This document shows positions 48,301-60,148 of a stretch of DNA of 64,000 nucleotides, piece after piece. The stretch is from contig OZ023190.1 in the NCBI GenBank assembly GCA_963995505.1, positions 18,718,092-18,782,091 on the forward strand. Reading direction: 5' to 3'. Source of the stretch: Hypericum androsaemum (Eukaryota > Streptophyta > Magnoliopsida > Malpighiales > Hypericaceae). A program made the position numbers and the translations under genes. The notes beneath the pieces were generated by a model that did not search any database, had not been told where the DNA came from, and saw nothing but the letters and a program-made list of their open reading frames with translations. Positions within the stretch are counted from its first letter, which is position 1. Every line of letters begins with the position of its first letter.

Positions 48301-49082
48301 CTTTGTTTTCCTTGGCAGGTGAGCTGGTAGAAGAGCTCCCTGAGAAATCCAAATCCAAATCCTTTGTTGACGCTTGTTTTTTCTTCTGCTCTCTTTTATC
48401 AGGACTTGTATCTAAAGCTGAGGCCCTGACAACTTTAGGATCACAATCCGTAGCACGACCTGGACGAGTTGAACAATTTGCCGCTTTGCAATGATTTTCA
48501 TCAGCCCGTGATTGGACAAACACGGGGACTGTAAAATCATCTTCTTCCTGTAGCTTCCGCTTTTTCCGAAGCTGTGATAGGGATCCTCTGCTAAAGTGGG
48601 TAGTCGGCAACTTCTCAGGCATGGAATGAGAAAAACTGCTTGGGAAGAGAGAGTTTTTTCCAACACCACTTGCCTGCAAGTTAACTGCTGTTAGAACTGA
48701 AAACACGGCACATCGACGGATTGCATACGAAGACGAAGAGCTTTAAACACATTCGATCTCGCGAACCAACAGAACTAAATCTTATCCAGTGATCCGCCCT
48801 ATACGAGCAACAAACACGAACCACCAAACCGAGCCTCGGGATCAATCGAAGTCGACAATTAACCACGAATAGACGGCATCAACAGGGTACTACCTGGGGA
48901 GACGGAGGAGGCGGCGGCAAGTTGGAGGGGTGAAACCTGTGAGAAGAAGGGACGCTGAGCTGCTCGTAGAGGGCCATCTTGTTCCGGGGAGGCGCCCTTG
49001 GCCCTCCTCCTTTCTCTGTATCGTTCACGTGTAGCCTAGGGAACATGGGGCCCACCTTCTCCTCTTCTTTCCCTCTCTTCAT
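45381..49082 (-). CDS. ELF3: EARLY FLOWERING 3 (ELF3), evening-complex scaffold
   Basis: ELF3 is a nuclear scaffold that joins ELF4 and LUX in the evening complex and represses PIF4-type and PRR genes, linking the clock to light and temperature. Four exons join in frame: 48894-49082, 47859-48673, 46502-46553 and 45381-46394, giving 689 residues. The N-terminal block [20 protein letters not shown]...[15 protein letters not shown] is the family signature. Exon 3 encodes [18 protein letters not shown], continuing [15 protein letters not shown] (helical block). The long C-terminal part is Pro/His/Ser-rich ([10 protein letters not shown]). The tail [20 protein letters not shown] is diagnostic. The start at 49082 opens this block directly. 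No long polyglutamine tract is present. Intron 2 (1.3 kb) lies where the gene is known to show intron retention in Arabidopsis. The protein is complete. Confidence 0.96.
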
Positions 49083-49455
49083 CCCTAACAAATCACAATA
49101 CCCAATTATCAAAAAAACACATCATTCCCAGTTTGCCCCTTGTCAAGAGCAAAAAATTCAACCGAACCAAAGCAAGGGTAACAATAGAGGAGAGTGAATA
49201 ATTACTGGAGCGAAATAGGTAGCGCGGTATTCCTGAGGCGAGGGTAAAACGGGGTTTTCCTTCCTTAGCTGTTGCTTCTTCTTCTTCTTCTTCTTCTTCT
49301 TCTTCTACTAATGAAAAGAGATGAGAAGAGAGAGGAGGGATTGTGGAGGTGGATTGAAGTCGTGGAAGCCGGAAAAGCGCAATAAAGTGAAAAGGGTAAT
49401 TCTAGATTGTGGGTGTGGGCCCCGTTGTGGGGCTATTTGAATAGATAGGAAATAG
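49083..49455 (-). promoter_or_regulatory. ELF3 5' leader/upstream region with CTT microsatellite
   Basis: This lies upstream of the ELF3 start. Bases 49275-49306 are an uninterrupted CTT repeat on the plus strand (GAA on the sense strand of ELF3), a common feature of plant 5' leaders. The space before the next transposon is only about 370 bp, so the core promoter must be compact. No clear TATA box is visible. Confidence 0.5.
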
Positions 49456-49950
49456 GGCAAATTACTCTCAGGTCTTTGGAGTTTGACAAAATTATCAATA
49501 AGGTTTTTACTGTTTCAAAACACATATTTTCATCCTCCAAATTTGCTAAAATGAAATTCTCAGGTCCCTACTCGATCAACGCTGACATTATCAGTCAAAC
49601 ATGATTTTTTAATGACCATTTTAACCTTCAAATTTTTTTATTAAAAAAATTTATATTTGCTTCCTCTTCACCTTCTCTCTCCTCCTCATCTTCAACCATC
49701 ATCTTCAATGTTAAGAACAAATCTACGGAGTGAGCCAAGAACAAAAAGAATCGTCATCTTCAACCATCATCTTCAATGCCACATTCGTCCTCCTCAACCA
49801 TCAACCAAAAATAGGAAACGAGGAACCCAAATCAAGAACCAAGGAAAGTAGATGGTACCAACGATACCAAACAAACACCAAACAACTGAAAATTTGAACA
49901 ACTGAAATTGAAAATATTAAAAGCCTAATTACTGATCTGTTGAACAAAGT
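49456..49950. mobile_element. one-ended remnant of a GGGCAAATTAC-type element
   Basis: This starts AGGGCAAATTACTCTCAGGTC, resembling the end of the element at 9825 (GGGCAAATTACGCTCAC). It continues with a similar CTCAGGTCCCT and AATGACCATTTTAACC layout. A 25-bp duplication (CATCTTCAACCATCATCTTCAATG) occurs inside. No inverted right end was found before or after the next element, so it is truncated or split by the insertion that follows. Confidence 0.5.
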
Positions 49951-49956
49951 ATTTGT

Positions 49957-50609
49957 CTCCACTTTAGTACCCTGTGGTATCGCGAAAAATCAAGTCAGTA
50001 CCCTGTGGTTTAAAACGTATCAATTGAGTCATACTTATTCCAATTAACATTAATTAGAGGCCCGGGCAGCTGCCCGGACCTGCCCGAACTAATCCGACCC
50101 CTGCCCGAACTACGTGGCCAGCCACGTCACCCAATTTTGATGATGTGGCGCCACGTGGACATCCTCCTCCTCCCCTCCTCCTCCTCCTCCTCCTCCCCTC
50201 CTCCTCCTCCTCCTCCGCGTCCTCCTCCGCGTCCTCCTCCTCCTCCCCCCGCGTCCTCCTCCTCCTCCTCCTCCTCCTCCCCCCGCGTTCTCCTCCTCCT
50301 CCTCCCCGCGTCCTCCTCCTCCTCCTCCTCCTCCTCCCCCCGCGTCCTCCTCCTCCCCCCGCGTTCTCCTCCTCCTCCTCCTCCTCCTCCTCCCCGCGTC
50401 CTCCTCCTCCTCCTCTCCACGTGGCGCCACGTCATCAAAATTTGGTGACGTGGCTGGCCACGTAGTTCGGGCAGGGGTCGGGTAGGTTCGGGCAGCTGCC
50501 CGGGCCTCTAATTGATGTTAATTAGAATAAGTATGACTCAATTGATACGTTTTAAACTACAGAGTACTGACTTGATTTTTCGCGATACCACAGAGTACTA
50601 AAGTGGACT
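49957..50609. mobile_element. foldback element with inverted arms of about 195 bp around a TCC/CCCCGCGT microsatellite
   Basis: The left arm runs CCACTTTAGTACCCTGTGG, TATCGCGAAAAATCAAGTCA, AAACGTATCAATTGAGTCAT, AGGCCCGGGCAGCTGCCCGG and GTGGCCAGCCACGTCACC. The right arm is its near-perfect reverse complement, ending ACTAAAGTGGAC. The centre (50160-50415) is an almost pure CTC/TCC repeat punctuated by CCCCGCGT. No genuine coding potential is present. Open frames in all six frames are an artefact of the triplet repeat. Confidence 0.88.
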
Positions 50610-50859
50610 TTTCCCTTGTTCTTTTGGTCGTCAATTTTTATTTTTTCTTTTAGCGTGGGATGTGTGGTCACGCTGTCACGTCATCCTCAACGTCCTTAAA
50701 TATTATTTTTCATATGGGGCCAGCCTAGTTGCTTTTTGTTTAATCAATCCGCTAATCACCAATTATCGGTTGATTTGGTCCGAGATCTTTCTGGCATCCA
50801 TTAATTGCTGTCAATACCTAATTAATTAATGTCTGGTCTTTACCGGTCCCTGAACGGTA

Positions 50860-51870
50860 TGTGTGTTTACTTGGTTATTTTTGCATGGCAGGTTGATGAC
50901 CAATGCGGAGCGGTTCTGAAGGCACCAGACAAGCTGGAGTACTTGTCCGAGGTGCTTGTGTGGGGACGAGTCACTGATACACCTATTTCGTGATTGCAGT
51001 TATTCGCGGGCGGTGTGGGATGAGCTTCAGCCTGGTGGGCGAACTGGCTTCTTTTCCGAGATGGACTACCAAGGTTGGATCCGGACGAATATTACAGTTG
51101 CTTGTCAGAATATCGAGGGCCCTTCCTGCGTGGCTGTTTTTATTACTGCGTGTTGGTGGCTATGGAAGTGGCAGAATGACGTTGTCTTCCGTGATGGGCC
51201 GACTACGGGTCCACTCCCTTCTCTTATATCTCTACAGGCACAAGAGTTTGCCCGTGTTACTAACCGGAATACTCCAAACCCTCCTAGGCGCGAGGTACTG
51301 TATCGTGGACACGTCCACCGCCTGGATTTGTGAAGCTTAACACTGATGGAGCCTCACTTGGTAATCCGGGTACTTCTGGTGCTGGAAGGGTTATTAGAGA
51401 TGCATCAGGTTACTGACTCTGGGGATTTGCCAAAGGTATCAGATGCTGCACTTCCCTAGTTATGGAGCTCTGGGCTCTGGTATTGGGATTTGAACTAGCA
51501 TGGGAGCGAAATTTTCGACAGGTAACGGTGGAGGTCGACTCCTCCCTAGCTCTTCTCTGTGTTGGCCGCGAGGTGGGACGAGACCACCCGCAGACCAATT
51601 TGATCAGCCATGCATGGAGATTGCTTGATCGAGACTGGACGATACCGATACAGCATACATTCAGAGAGGGGAATCGGGTGGCGGAAAGTATGCACTGTCT
51701 ATAGGTTTTGACTATGTTATATCTAATACCTTTTTTAGTTTTTGCACTGATGTTTATGTAGATAATTTGGAGAGGATTAGTCTTCTATGATATACTCGAA
51801 TTGATGTGACAACACGCGGTTTATAAAAATTAGTGGGCATCTTAGCCATTCGATTTCTACCAAAAAAACC
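50860..51870 (+). pseudogene. 3' end of a LINE non-LTR retrotransposon (zf-RVT and RNase H domains)
   Basis: From about 50875 the frame reads FTWLFLHGRLMTNAERF, stop (TGA 50917-50919), then TSWSTCPRCLCGDESLIHLF, RDCSYSRAVWDEL. This is the zinc-binding domain after plant LINE reverse transcriptases. A frameshift near 51320 leads to GFVKLNTDGASLGNPGTSG, a stop (TGA 51414-51416), and MELWALVLGFELAWERNFRQ to VEVDSSLALL, an RVT_3-type RNase H that ends at 51704. A short AT-rich 3' tail ends in CCAAAAAAACC near 51870. The element is 5'-truncated upstream of 50860, as usual for LINEs. Confidence 0.85.
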
Positions 51871-52915
51871 TAATTAATTAATAGAATCAATAGAAGTATT
51901 TTTTTAGGTAAGAGGTACCGCCCACTAATTTCTATTAACCACAAGCTGGCGCACAATTTAAGTACAATGAGACTAATTAATCTGTTTAAAGTAATCTAAA
52001 TACAAATCAAAATATAATAAATAGAAGTAATTTGATTTTTTAAAATTCTTAGATGACGACTTATAAGATAATATTATTACAATGATCATCTCTTCGGTAA
52101 GGACGTGCAATTATTGACTCGAGTATGAATAGTTTACCGGAGAAAACGGGCTTATTCGTTTGAAATCTGACGTGTCACACCCTTGTAAATGTCATTGTCA
52201 ATGGCGCAACTTTTTCTATGTTCAATGAGAACACTTGTTGGCTTATTCATTTTTCTTCGTTTTGTAACGAACAAGTGGATAAGATTTGGAGGTTTTACAA
52301 AATCAAAATTAATTGGCTAACATTTCTCTCCTTCCTCCGGCCTTTTTGTTTCAATATATCTTTGCGAAACCTTGTCTCACATTCAATAGCTAGTATTGTA
52401 TGCTTAATTCATACAAAATATACTTTATCTAATAAATTTTATCAAAATATTAATAATTAAAAAATTATCGCATGGTATATAATGAATCCGATAGAGCATG
52501 ACTCCATTTATAAGGCTACCCACGACATCAACTCATCTCAACCTAGGTCACTGAATAAAATATTAATTTCTCTCTCAACTATTCCCAACCTAATTAAATA
52601 TTTACTACCCGCATCACAACCTAGGTCACAGAATAAACAAATAATTTTTCTCTCATCCACATATTAATCTACTATCTTTTTCGTTTATATAAATTTATAA
52701 CAAGTATACGAAAATAATTAATTCGTAATACAAATTAAGAAATGATTAAAAAATTTAATTAAAGCTAACAAAATTAAAACTATATTAGTTGCAATTCAAA
52801 ATTAGTACTACATAAATTCGGTTACAAATATATGGCTTAAATGATAAATTACAAATACGAAAGGAATTATTTAAAAATTAAACTGGATTACCAAATTTTT
52901 GCCAAATATGCTCAA
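51871..52915. other. AT-rich spacer
   Basis: No gene was recognised. It should contain the 3' end of the Harbinger element on the minus strand, but I could not find its terminal inverted repeat. Confidence 0.4.
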
Positions 52916-54230
52916 TCAAATCACTTCTAAGAGCGTTATGAGCTTCTCTATTGCGAAGTTATTCCCTAGCAGACATATAGTTTGATAGGTTTCTGATGCG
53001 TTCAATAGAGAATTGAAAACGTTCTTCATCATCCCCCCTTGTTCTTCATTTGTTATTCTTCTAGGTCTGTTATTGACAAATTCTGTCTGATCATAATAAT
53101 GGAGGTATGTGTCGCATTCATCCCCTACTATCATATTGTGCAATATGATACAAGCTATCATTATTCTTCCTATTAAATCATTGTCCCACAGAAGACATAT
53201 GTGCTTAATGAATGCAAAACGAGCTTATAGAACTCCAAATGCTCGCTCCACATCCTTTCTAGCAGCCTATTGATGCTCAGCGAACAACTTATGCTTTTGG
53301 ATTGTTGGAGATGTAATCGACTTGACAAATGCAGCCCATGAAGGATATATCCCATCAGTGAGATAACATGCCATATCACTTTGGCGATCGTTGACGATAT
53401 AATCCACTTTTGGTGCTCGGCCTTCCAAAATATCACAAAAATAGGAGATCAGTGAAGTACATTAATATCATTGCATTTACCTGGTGTTTCAAAGAAAGCA
53501 TGACATATCCATAAGTCATATGATACAACCGCCTCCAAAATTATTGTTGCCTTTCCACTCCTTCCTGTATATTGACCAGCCCATGTAGTAGGACAATTTT
53601 TCTATTCTCAGTGTATGCAGTCAATACTCCAATCATGCCTGGGAATCCACGTTGTTCCCCAACATAGAGTAGTCTTGCCAAATCTTGTTCATTAGGCCTT
53701 CTCAGGAACTCGTCACCGAAGCAGGAAATGACAGCTTCTACGAACTTTATGAGAGCAAACCGTGTTGTAGATGCACCCATTCTCAAGTATTCATCAACGA
53801 TATCAATAGTTGTCCCATACGCTAACACCTGTATGGCTACAGTACATCTCTACAATGCTGAAAGACCTTGTCTACTTGTAGCATCTGGCATTTCTTGGAA
53901 ATATTCATCAGAAGTACTAACCGCATTTACGATACTAATGAATAATGATCTTTGCATGTGAAACCTGTGTTGGAAGATCTCTAGTGAATGCATTGGACTG
54001 CTGACAAAATAGTCGTTCATCAACTGTTCCTCACCAACTTCACGTTCCCTATTGATATATCGCCTTCGTCGTTGGGGAGTTTGATTCACGAACGTATCAT
54101 AGAGTAGACGATCAATTTGTTGGTAGTGTTGACGAGATCGAGTCACCCATTCAGAAAACTCTACCGTGAGTGCATCATCAGAACCGGAGTCAGAACTTGA
54201 CTCAACTGATGTGCTTTTACTGTAAGACAT
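52916..54230 (-). pseudogene. PIF/Harbinger transposase (HARBI1-like DDE nuclease), decayed
   Basis: Minus-strand pieces line up in order with a Harbinger transposase. The N-terminal part is ESSSDSGSDD...VNQTPQRRRRYINREREVGEEQLMNDYF and FQHRFHMQRSLFISIVNAV (to 53850). The central part is DEYLRMGASTTRFALIKFVEAV to RRPNEQDLARLLYVGEQRGF (53541-53828). The catalytic-domain pieces follow, including a C-terminal ACIILHNMIVGDECD block. The frame shifts at least three times. The central segment that would carry the second Asp is disrupted. Confidence 0.85.
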
Positions 54231-54300
54231 GTTGGTGAAGTATGATAGGGAAGAATGTTAGGTATGTTTAAGTATGATTGGCATCCAAATAAATATAGCT

Positions 54301-54804
54301 AGTGAGTGGCTACAGGATAATTTGCTTTAATTGAGAAGTATGGGATCTAAAGTTGAATTGACTAGTGAGTGGCTACGGGATAATTTGCTTTTATTGGGAG
54401 GTATGAGATCCAAAGTTGAGTTGACTAATGAGTGGCTACAGGAGAATTTGTTTTAATTGGGAGGTATGGGATCCAAAGTTGAATCAACTAGTGAGTGGTT
54501 ACGAGATAATTTGTTTCAATTGGGAGGTATGAGATCCAAAGTTGAATTGAATAGTGAGTGGCTACGAGACAATTTATTTTAATTGAGAGGTGTGAGATCC
54601 AAAGTTGAATTGAGTAGTGAGTGGCTACGAGATAATTTGCTTTAATTGGGAGGTATGGGATCCAAAGTTGAATTGACTAGTGAGTGGCTATGAGATAATT
54701 TGCTTTAATTGGGAGGTATGAGATCCAAAGTTGAATTGACTAGTGAGTGACTACGGGACAATTTACTTTAATTGAGAGGTATATGATCTAACGTTGAATT
54801 TTAT
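54301..54804 (+). repeat. eight tandem copies of a 63-bp unit
   Basis: Each unit begins AGTGAGTGGCTACGGGATAA and contains TTGGGAGGTATGAGATCCAA. Eight units of exactly 63 bp fill the gap between the two Harbinger genes. Units differ by a few substitutions with almost no indels, so the array is fairly young or homogenised. Confidence 0.96.
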
Positions 54805-55066
54805 AAAATTAAAGACAAATTACATAAAATCTAGTCTTACATGAAATTGGGAGAAAATTAAAGATAAATTACATTAAAAAATATTCTCACTACTTTCCAA
54901 ACACAATTGACATTATGTAGCATTTCATATCTTCTTCTTCGAGAGAACAATGCTTTTTTCTAAGCAAGGTGTTCAACATGAGTCGATTCAATTGCATTGT
55001 CTTCATTTCTGCCTTTTCATTGTCACGTTCCTTTCTTTGTTTTTCTCGTTCTGCTCTTTATTGTTC

Positions 55067-56031
55067 TCACTCCGCTCTTTGTTGTAGTATTTGTTGCTTG
55101 ACATCGAGTCTCTTGGTCATAACTTCAATTTCAGCCTCTCTGGTGATCCACAATGGACGAAGTTCTGCAGTAAAATTATTACTAGTCGTAGATGCGGAAG
55201 CCTTACCTTTTCTCTTCCTATTTTTGGCAGCATCTCTACCAATAGAACATGAAATTGCTGAAGATGCACTAGTTGGAGTTTCTGGGTTAGAGGGGATTGA
55301 ATAATCCTCTTCTTCATTGGTCCTTGTTCTTTTGGAACTTCCACCACTTTCTACATGCTCTTCTTCATTCACCGGAGGGAAATATGTTGAATCGTCACCA
55401 GCTTTGAAGTCTATTTTTCATTTGGGACATTTACTCATGACTTTATTAAATACAACCACGTCAGTAAATTATTTTTTGCGTCACCTTCAAAAAGCACATG
55501 AGCTTCTCTCTCAACATCGGTGTCAGTCATTCCGCTCTGTTTTTGACCGTATGCTTCTTTGTAGCAACCGACCCACTAGTTTGTATTTACGTTGATTCGT
55601 TTCCAACGACAACGACCTTTAATTGATGAAATATTTCTTTCATGGATTCCACCAGGATTTTCTAATCGAGCTGCCTCGAACAGTTCTGCCACTCGATTCC
55701 AGACAGAAGTTGAAGTATGATCTTTCCCAGTGACGCTATCTTGGCTAACGAATATCCAAGAAGACATGAGGGCAATGTCTTCTTTGACACCCCAACTAGT
55801 TGGTGTCGCCTTTACAGTCCCTTTGTTTCTAGGCTCATTCTGAAATAGAGGTCGTGACAAATTTGGGCTTATTTGGTATTGGTATTGAGGAATTTGAGAA
55901 AGATTAGGCGATAACTGAGAGTTATAAATATGTTGACTATTAGAAAACTCTCTTGAATTTGGATAAGATGGAGGATAATAAAAAGAACCATATGGTTGAT
56001 AATTTGGAGGATTAGTATCATTAGGATCCAT
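55067..56031 (-). pseudogene. Harbinger ORF1 (trihelix/Myb-like, NAM-associated C-terminal) protein, decayed
   Basis: This starts MDPNDTNPPNYQPYGSFYYP. The Myb-like part has SWGVKEDIALMSSWIFVSQD, WNRVAELFEAAR and ISSIKGRCRWKRIN. An in-frame TAG follows VNTN, after which the family pattern continues (WVGCYKEAYGQKQSGMTDTD). More stops follow. The C-terminal coiled, Lys-rich part (SSKRTRTNEEEDYS, SIGRDAAKNRKRKGK) is recovered to 55067. It acts with the transposase in intact elements as the DNA-binding partner. Confidence 0.8.
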
Positions 56032-56133
56032 AATAGAATTTTTTTAAGCGAGTGGGTAATTAAGGAAGAGACTACTGTAGTGAAAGAAGAGAGAATTTAA
56101 AATTTGTGATGAAATTATATCAACATTGGGCTC

Positions 56134-56140
56134 TATTTAT
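56134..56140 (-). promoter_or_regulatory. TATA box of Harbinger ORF1
   Basis: CTCTATAAATAGAGCCC on the minus strand lies about 105 bp upstream of the ORF1 ATG at 56031. This is a textbook plant TATA box. Confidence 0.7.
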
Positions 56141-56335
56141 AGAGAATTGAAAAATATGAATTTTCATATTATTTAAAATATTTTGGTCATAAATTAACTT
56201 GAATTTTCAAAGCCACAAAACTAATATCCGTAAAAATCACTTTGAACTAATTAAATTGTGCCAAGTGCTACTAAGTAGATAGAATAGGTAAAAAAGAATA
56301 AAAAAATAAACCACGTCAGTCCGAGCAGCCGCATG

Positions 56336-56644
56336 TAGGGGTGAGCAAAAAAATCGAAAATCAGAAAATCAAACCAAACCAGACCAAAAAAAATGGTCCA
56401 GTCCAGTCCAGGAAATACCCAAAATTCAGTTTCTGGTCTGGTCCAGTCCGGTTTGGTCTGGTCCGAAACCCAGTTTTTGTTCTTTTTTGGTACTCTGGTC
56501 CATTTTTTGGTCAGACTAGACCAAACCTGGCCCGGACCGGAGTGGGTACGGTCCAGTCCGGTTCGCACTATTCCTAAAATTCTAGTTCTGGTCTAGTCCG
56601 GTTTTTCTCGGTTTGGTCCTGTCCTGTTGACTTGCTCATCCCTA
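56336..56644. mobile_element. hAT-type MITE (309 bp) with 8-bp target duplication
   Basis: The ends are TAGGGGTGAGCAAAAAAA (left) and TAGGGATGAGCAAGTCAA (right, inverted). The target duplication is GCCGCATG (56328-56335) versus GCCGCGTG (56645-56652), one C/T-type change apart. The interior consists mostly of (T)GGTCTGGTCC/AGTCCGG words. No ORF is of interest. Confidence 0.92.
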
Positions 56645-56652
56645 GCCGCGTG

Positions 56653-57870
56653 TCAACTGTCAGGAGCGGGCGACATCTCCTGCACGCAAGTGCTCGGCCA
56701 TCGTTTTTAATATTTTTTTTCCCTCCTTGTCTTTTTGCTACGATCGAGCGGGCTAAATGTCCCGTTGTGGGTAGCCTAAGGTCATATCATCTAAGCTTGT
56801 GTTGCATTTCTAACGCCATGGGCCTTCGCTGAACCATAAAGGCTGAGTCTATTGGTTTGAAAGCCCAACTCCTTCGAATGTGGTTCGGAACTGAAATCTC
56901 TGTCGTCGTGCAGAGCGACCGGTCACTTACTATGTACCATCGTAGTAGCAAAATCTGATTTTCTGAAGGGAAAAAAGATGCAAATTTCCTTGGCCCTTGG
57001 GTTTGAAAAATGATTAAGCCGGACCAAGTTATTAGTCAATTGACTACCATGACTAGTTATGGACTAAAAACTTGCAATAACTGTGGCTTGACTGATAAAA
57101 AAGTTTGTATTAAAAAAGGAAGTTTGATTCTTGAACAAAATAAAATTTTAATTTATTACCTTTGTTTTTAAATTGAGAAAGACTAATTCACAAAAAATTT
57201 CAAACCAAGAGAAATAAGATAAACATGTACTTCCACATCATATACCTATCGTTATTTTATTTCCCTTTTAATTTATAATGCATGAACATTAGCAACTTAC
57301 ATTGTATTAAGCGTTATTCAAATATCATAGTAAATAATAAAACTTATTAACTTCTTTGTTATAGTCCAAGCAATACTAGCATAAATTTCTTGACCCATAC
57401 AAGTAGCGAAGACGGTTAAAAGTGAACAATTCATAGAAATCAATTTTTTTATGACAAAGAAATTGGTGGAGTCATGCTCTACTCAGCCAAAATCTAAGTT
57501 TTATTTGAAGGAAGACCTGTCAATCCTCTACCTTCACAAAAAACCGAAATCCAACTTCCTTTTGTAATACAAAATCTCTTTATCAGGCGAGTCACAATAA
57601 TTACAAATTTGCATTACCTAATTAGTCAATGTACCCATTTAATTAATGACGTGGCCTCACCAATTCATATTGCCCTTATAGAATTTGTAAAAACATACCA
57701 AATCAGACTTGATAAGTACGAACAGAGTAAAATTTCCCAAATTATCCAAACAAATAAGCCCCAACACCATTACCAAATGCCTTGAATGCAGCTGACGACC
57801 AGTCGTACGGCACCCTCCCGGTCGCGCGGGATCATTTATTAGAGAGAGGGAGAGAGGCCCAAACTCCAGC
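56653..57870. other. intergenic, upstream of the exonuclease/KH gene
   Basis: AT-rich sequence without recognisable genes. The GC content rises from about 57780 into the promoter of the next gene. Confidence 0.5.
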
Positions 57871-57879
57871 TATATAAAG
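57871..57879 (+). promoter_or_regulatory. TATA box of the exonuclease/KH gene
   Basis: TATATAAAG stands 126 bp upstream of the ATG at 57997. A GA-rich leader (GGGAAAAAGAAAGGAGCAAG) follows. Confidence 0.7.
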
Positions 57880-57996
57880 AACCCGATCAAGTCTCGGGGA
57901 GGGAAAAAGAAAGGAGCAAGCAAGAAACCGTTAAAAAACTTTAAAAATAAAGGGAAAGGAAAACATTGTCGGTGGGGTCCACGGAGAGAGAGAGAG

Positions 57997-60117
57997 ATGG
58001 CGTCCTCGTCGCCGTCGCCGCAGATTCCGCCGGCTGGTAATAAAACCCTAGGCCGCGATCTCCAAACCCCCGTCCTCCCCGTCTACGTCGTCACCGACCC
58101 CTCCCAGCTCCCCGCCGGCTTCCTCGACCCCTCGCCGGAGAACAAATTGATCGTCGGCCTCGACTGCGAGGGCGCCGACCTCTGTCGCACCGGCACCCTC
58201 TGCATTATCCAGGCATCTCTCTTTCTCTTTTCCTTCCTCTATTGTATGTTCAAAGGAGAGCGGGAAATGGAAGAGTTGTTAAGGGAGTGTTTGTTTGGTT
58301 TGATTTTGGATGTAGCTTGCGTTAACGGACGGGATATATCTGGTGGACGCGATCCAGGGCGGGGAGAGGCTAGTGAGCGCGTGTAAGCTCGGGCTCGAGT
58401 CGCGCCACGTCACCAAGGTTATTCACGATTGCAAGCGCGATAGCGAGGTATCCCCCATTCCCTCCCGTTGGTGCGTCGGTATAGATGCTAACTTGCCTGT
58501 ATACGCAGTTCTTGGTTTCCGGTGCGGGATTGATTTGTTGTGTTCTTTGTGGTTCAGGCTTTGTACTTTCAGTTCGGGATCAAGCTGGATAATGTTTTCG
58601 ATACACAGGTAGGTAACACTTTGTTCTTTCTCTTTCTTGGTTACGTTTTTCTTTTCCTTCTCACATGTATACTCCATTGATTCTGACTTGATCCGGAAGT
58701 ATTTGGGAGGTTTGGTCAATTGTCCCGTGGAATGGAACTATTAGTGCTTCTGTTTCCAGAAGGTGTGACTCTTGTCTTGATGTTTACTCCGGACTTAAGT
58801 TTGCCTCGGTTTCTCTTTCACACTTCTTGAAGAAAATCTTGAAGCTGTTGGACGCAATTATTAATGCTGATCATTTCTTGTATTGGTAATTCCTTGTGAC
58901 CTATATCGAGCCTTGTTTTGTTCTTCCATTTGTAGATTGGTTACTCTCTGTTAGAGGAGCAAGAAGGACGACCTAGATCGACGGATAGTATATCATTTGT
59001 TGGCCTCCTTGCAGATCCACGCTATTGTGGTATTTATGCTTGCTGTGGTGTTCAATTCAATTTTTTATTTTTTTTCTACTCAATTTGCTGGCTTGCCATT
59101 TCTTTTGATTGGTGACATTGAAGCAAAACGTATTAGTTTAAAGCACAAGGTGTTGTTGCATTACCTCAAATTCCTGTACCAGATATTTAAGCCTGTTTCC
59201 TTGTTGAAGTCTTTGCAGATTATGTTATATTTCTTCTGTATTCATACGCATTTTCTTTGGATGTAGGCATATCCTATGATGAGAAGGGTGAAGTTCGGGT
59301 TCTCCTTAGACAGGATCCTAAGTTCTGGGAACAAAGACCATTATCCGAATTAATGATCCGTGCAGCTGCTGATGATGTCCGCTTTCTGCTCTATGTTTAT
59401 TACAAAATGATGGAAAAACTGAACCAAAGATCACTGTGGCATCTTTCAGTCCGTGGTGCGCTGTACTGTAGATGCTTTTGCATCAATGACAATGACTATG
59501 CAGATTGGCCACCTCTCCCTCCCATTCCAGGTTTCCGGTTAATCTTATTATGCTTTGTTTGTGATCGCTGCCTGTTCATTTGTCTAGAAGATGCAAATCG
59601 TCTAAATGTTCCTTGTTGGACTTGCCCGTGCTGTCATGGCCTATTGTTCTTTATCAAGTGTTGACCTATTTTCACTTTGTCTGTTTTGTTCTATCATTTT
59701 ACTTATCCCATCTCATTGCCAACCCTCGGGCGAGGTGGCAACCAATGATTATTAGTAGAAGTGTGTGCCTCAGATGATGCCTAGTTTCATGTAACCAATC
59801 CCGTGGTCATGTGAAAGATTATAAATCTTGACCTGCATGTGAGCCTTAGTTTGTGCCGACTCGTGGGAAAATTATATCCAGCGATACTAGCCTGTTTTTG
59901 CAGCAAACTGTGTCAGTTTATTCTAATGCAGGGCAGGTGAAGATGCTAATTTGTTTTACCATGCTCTGTTGTTGCAGATGAACTCTTAGTAGAGGATAAT
60001 CCTCCAGAGGAGGAAATCCTTTCCATTCTCGACGTTCCTCCAGGGAAGATGGGACGCATTATTGGGAGACGAGGATCGTCAATTCTGTCTATAAAAGAGT
60101 CGTGCAAGTAAGCTCCG

Positions 60118-60148
<31 letters not shown>

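Larger units (their letters stand above)
52916..56140 (-). mobile_element. two-gene PIF/Harbinger element, inactive
   Basis: The order on the minus strand is promoter (TATA at 56134), ORF1 Myb/NAM-associated-like protein, a 63-bp repeat array, then the DDE transposase. Paired genes of this kind are the hallmark of plant Harbinger elements. Terminal repeats and the 3-bp target duplication were not located, so the outer limits are minimal. Confidence 0.7.

Noticed and set aside
50110..50465. Several Arg/Glu/Gly/Pro/Ser-rich ORFs of about 100 residues
   Set aside because: All derive from the TCC microsatellite core of the foldback element, open in all six frames.
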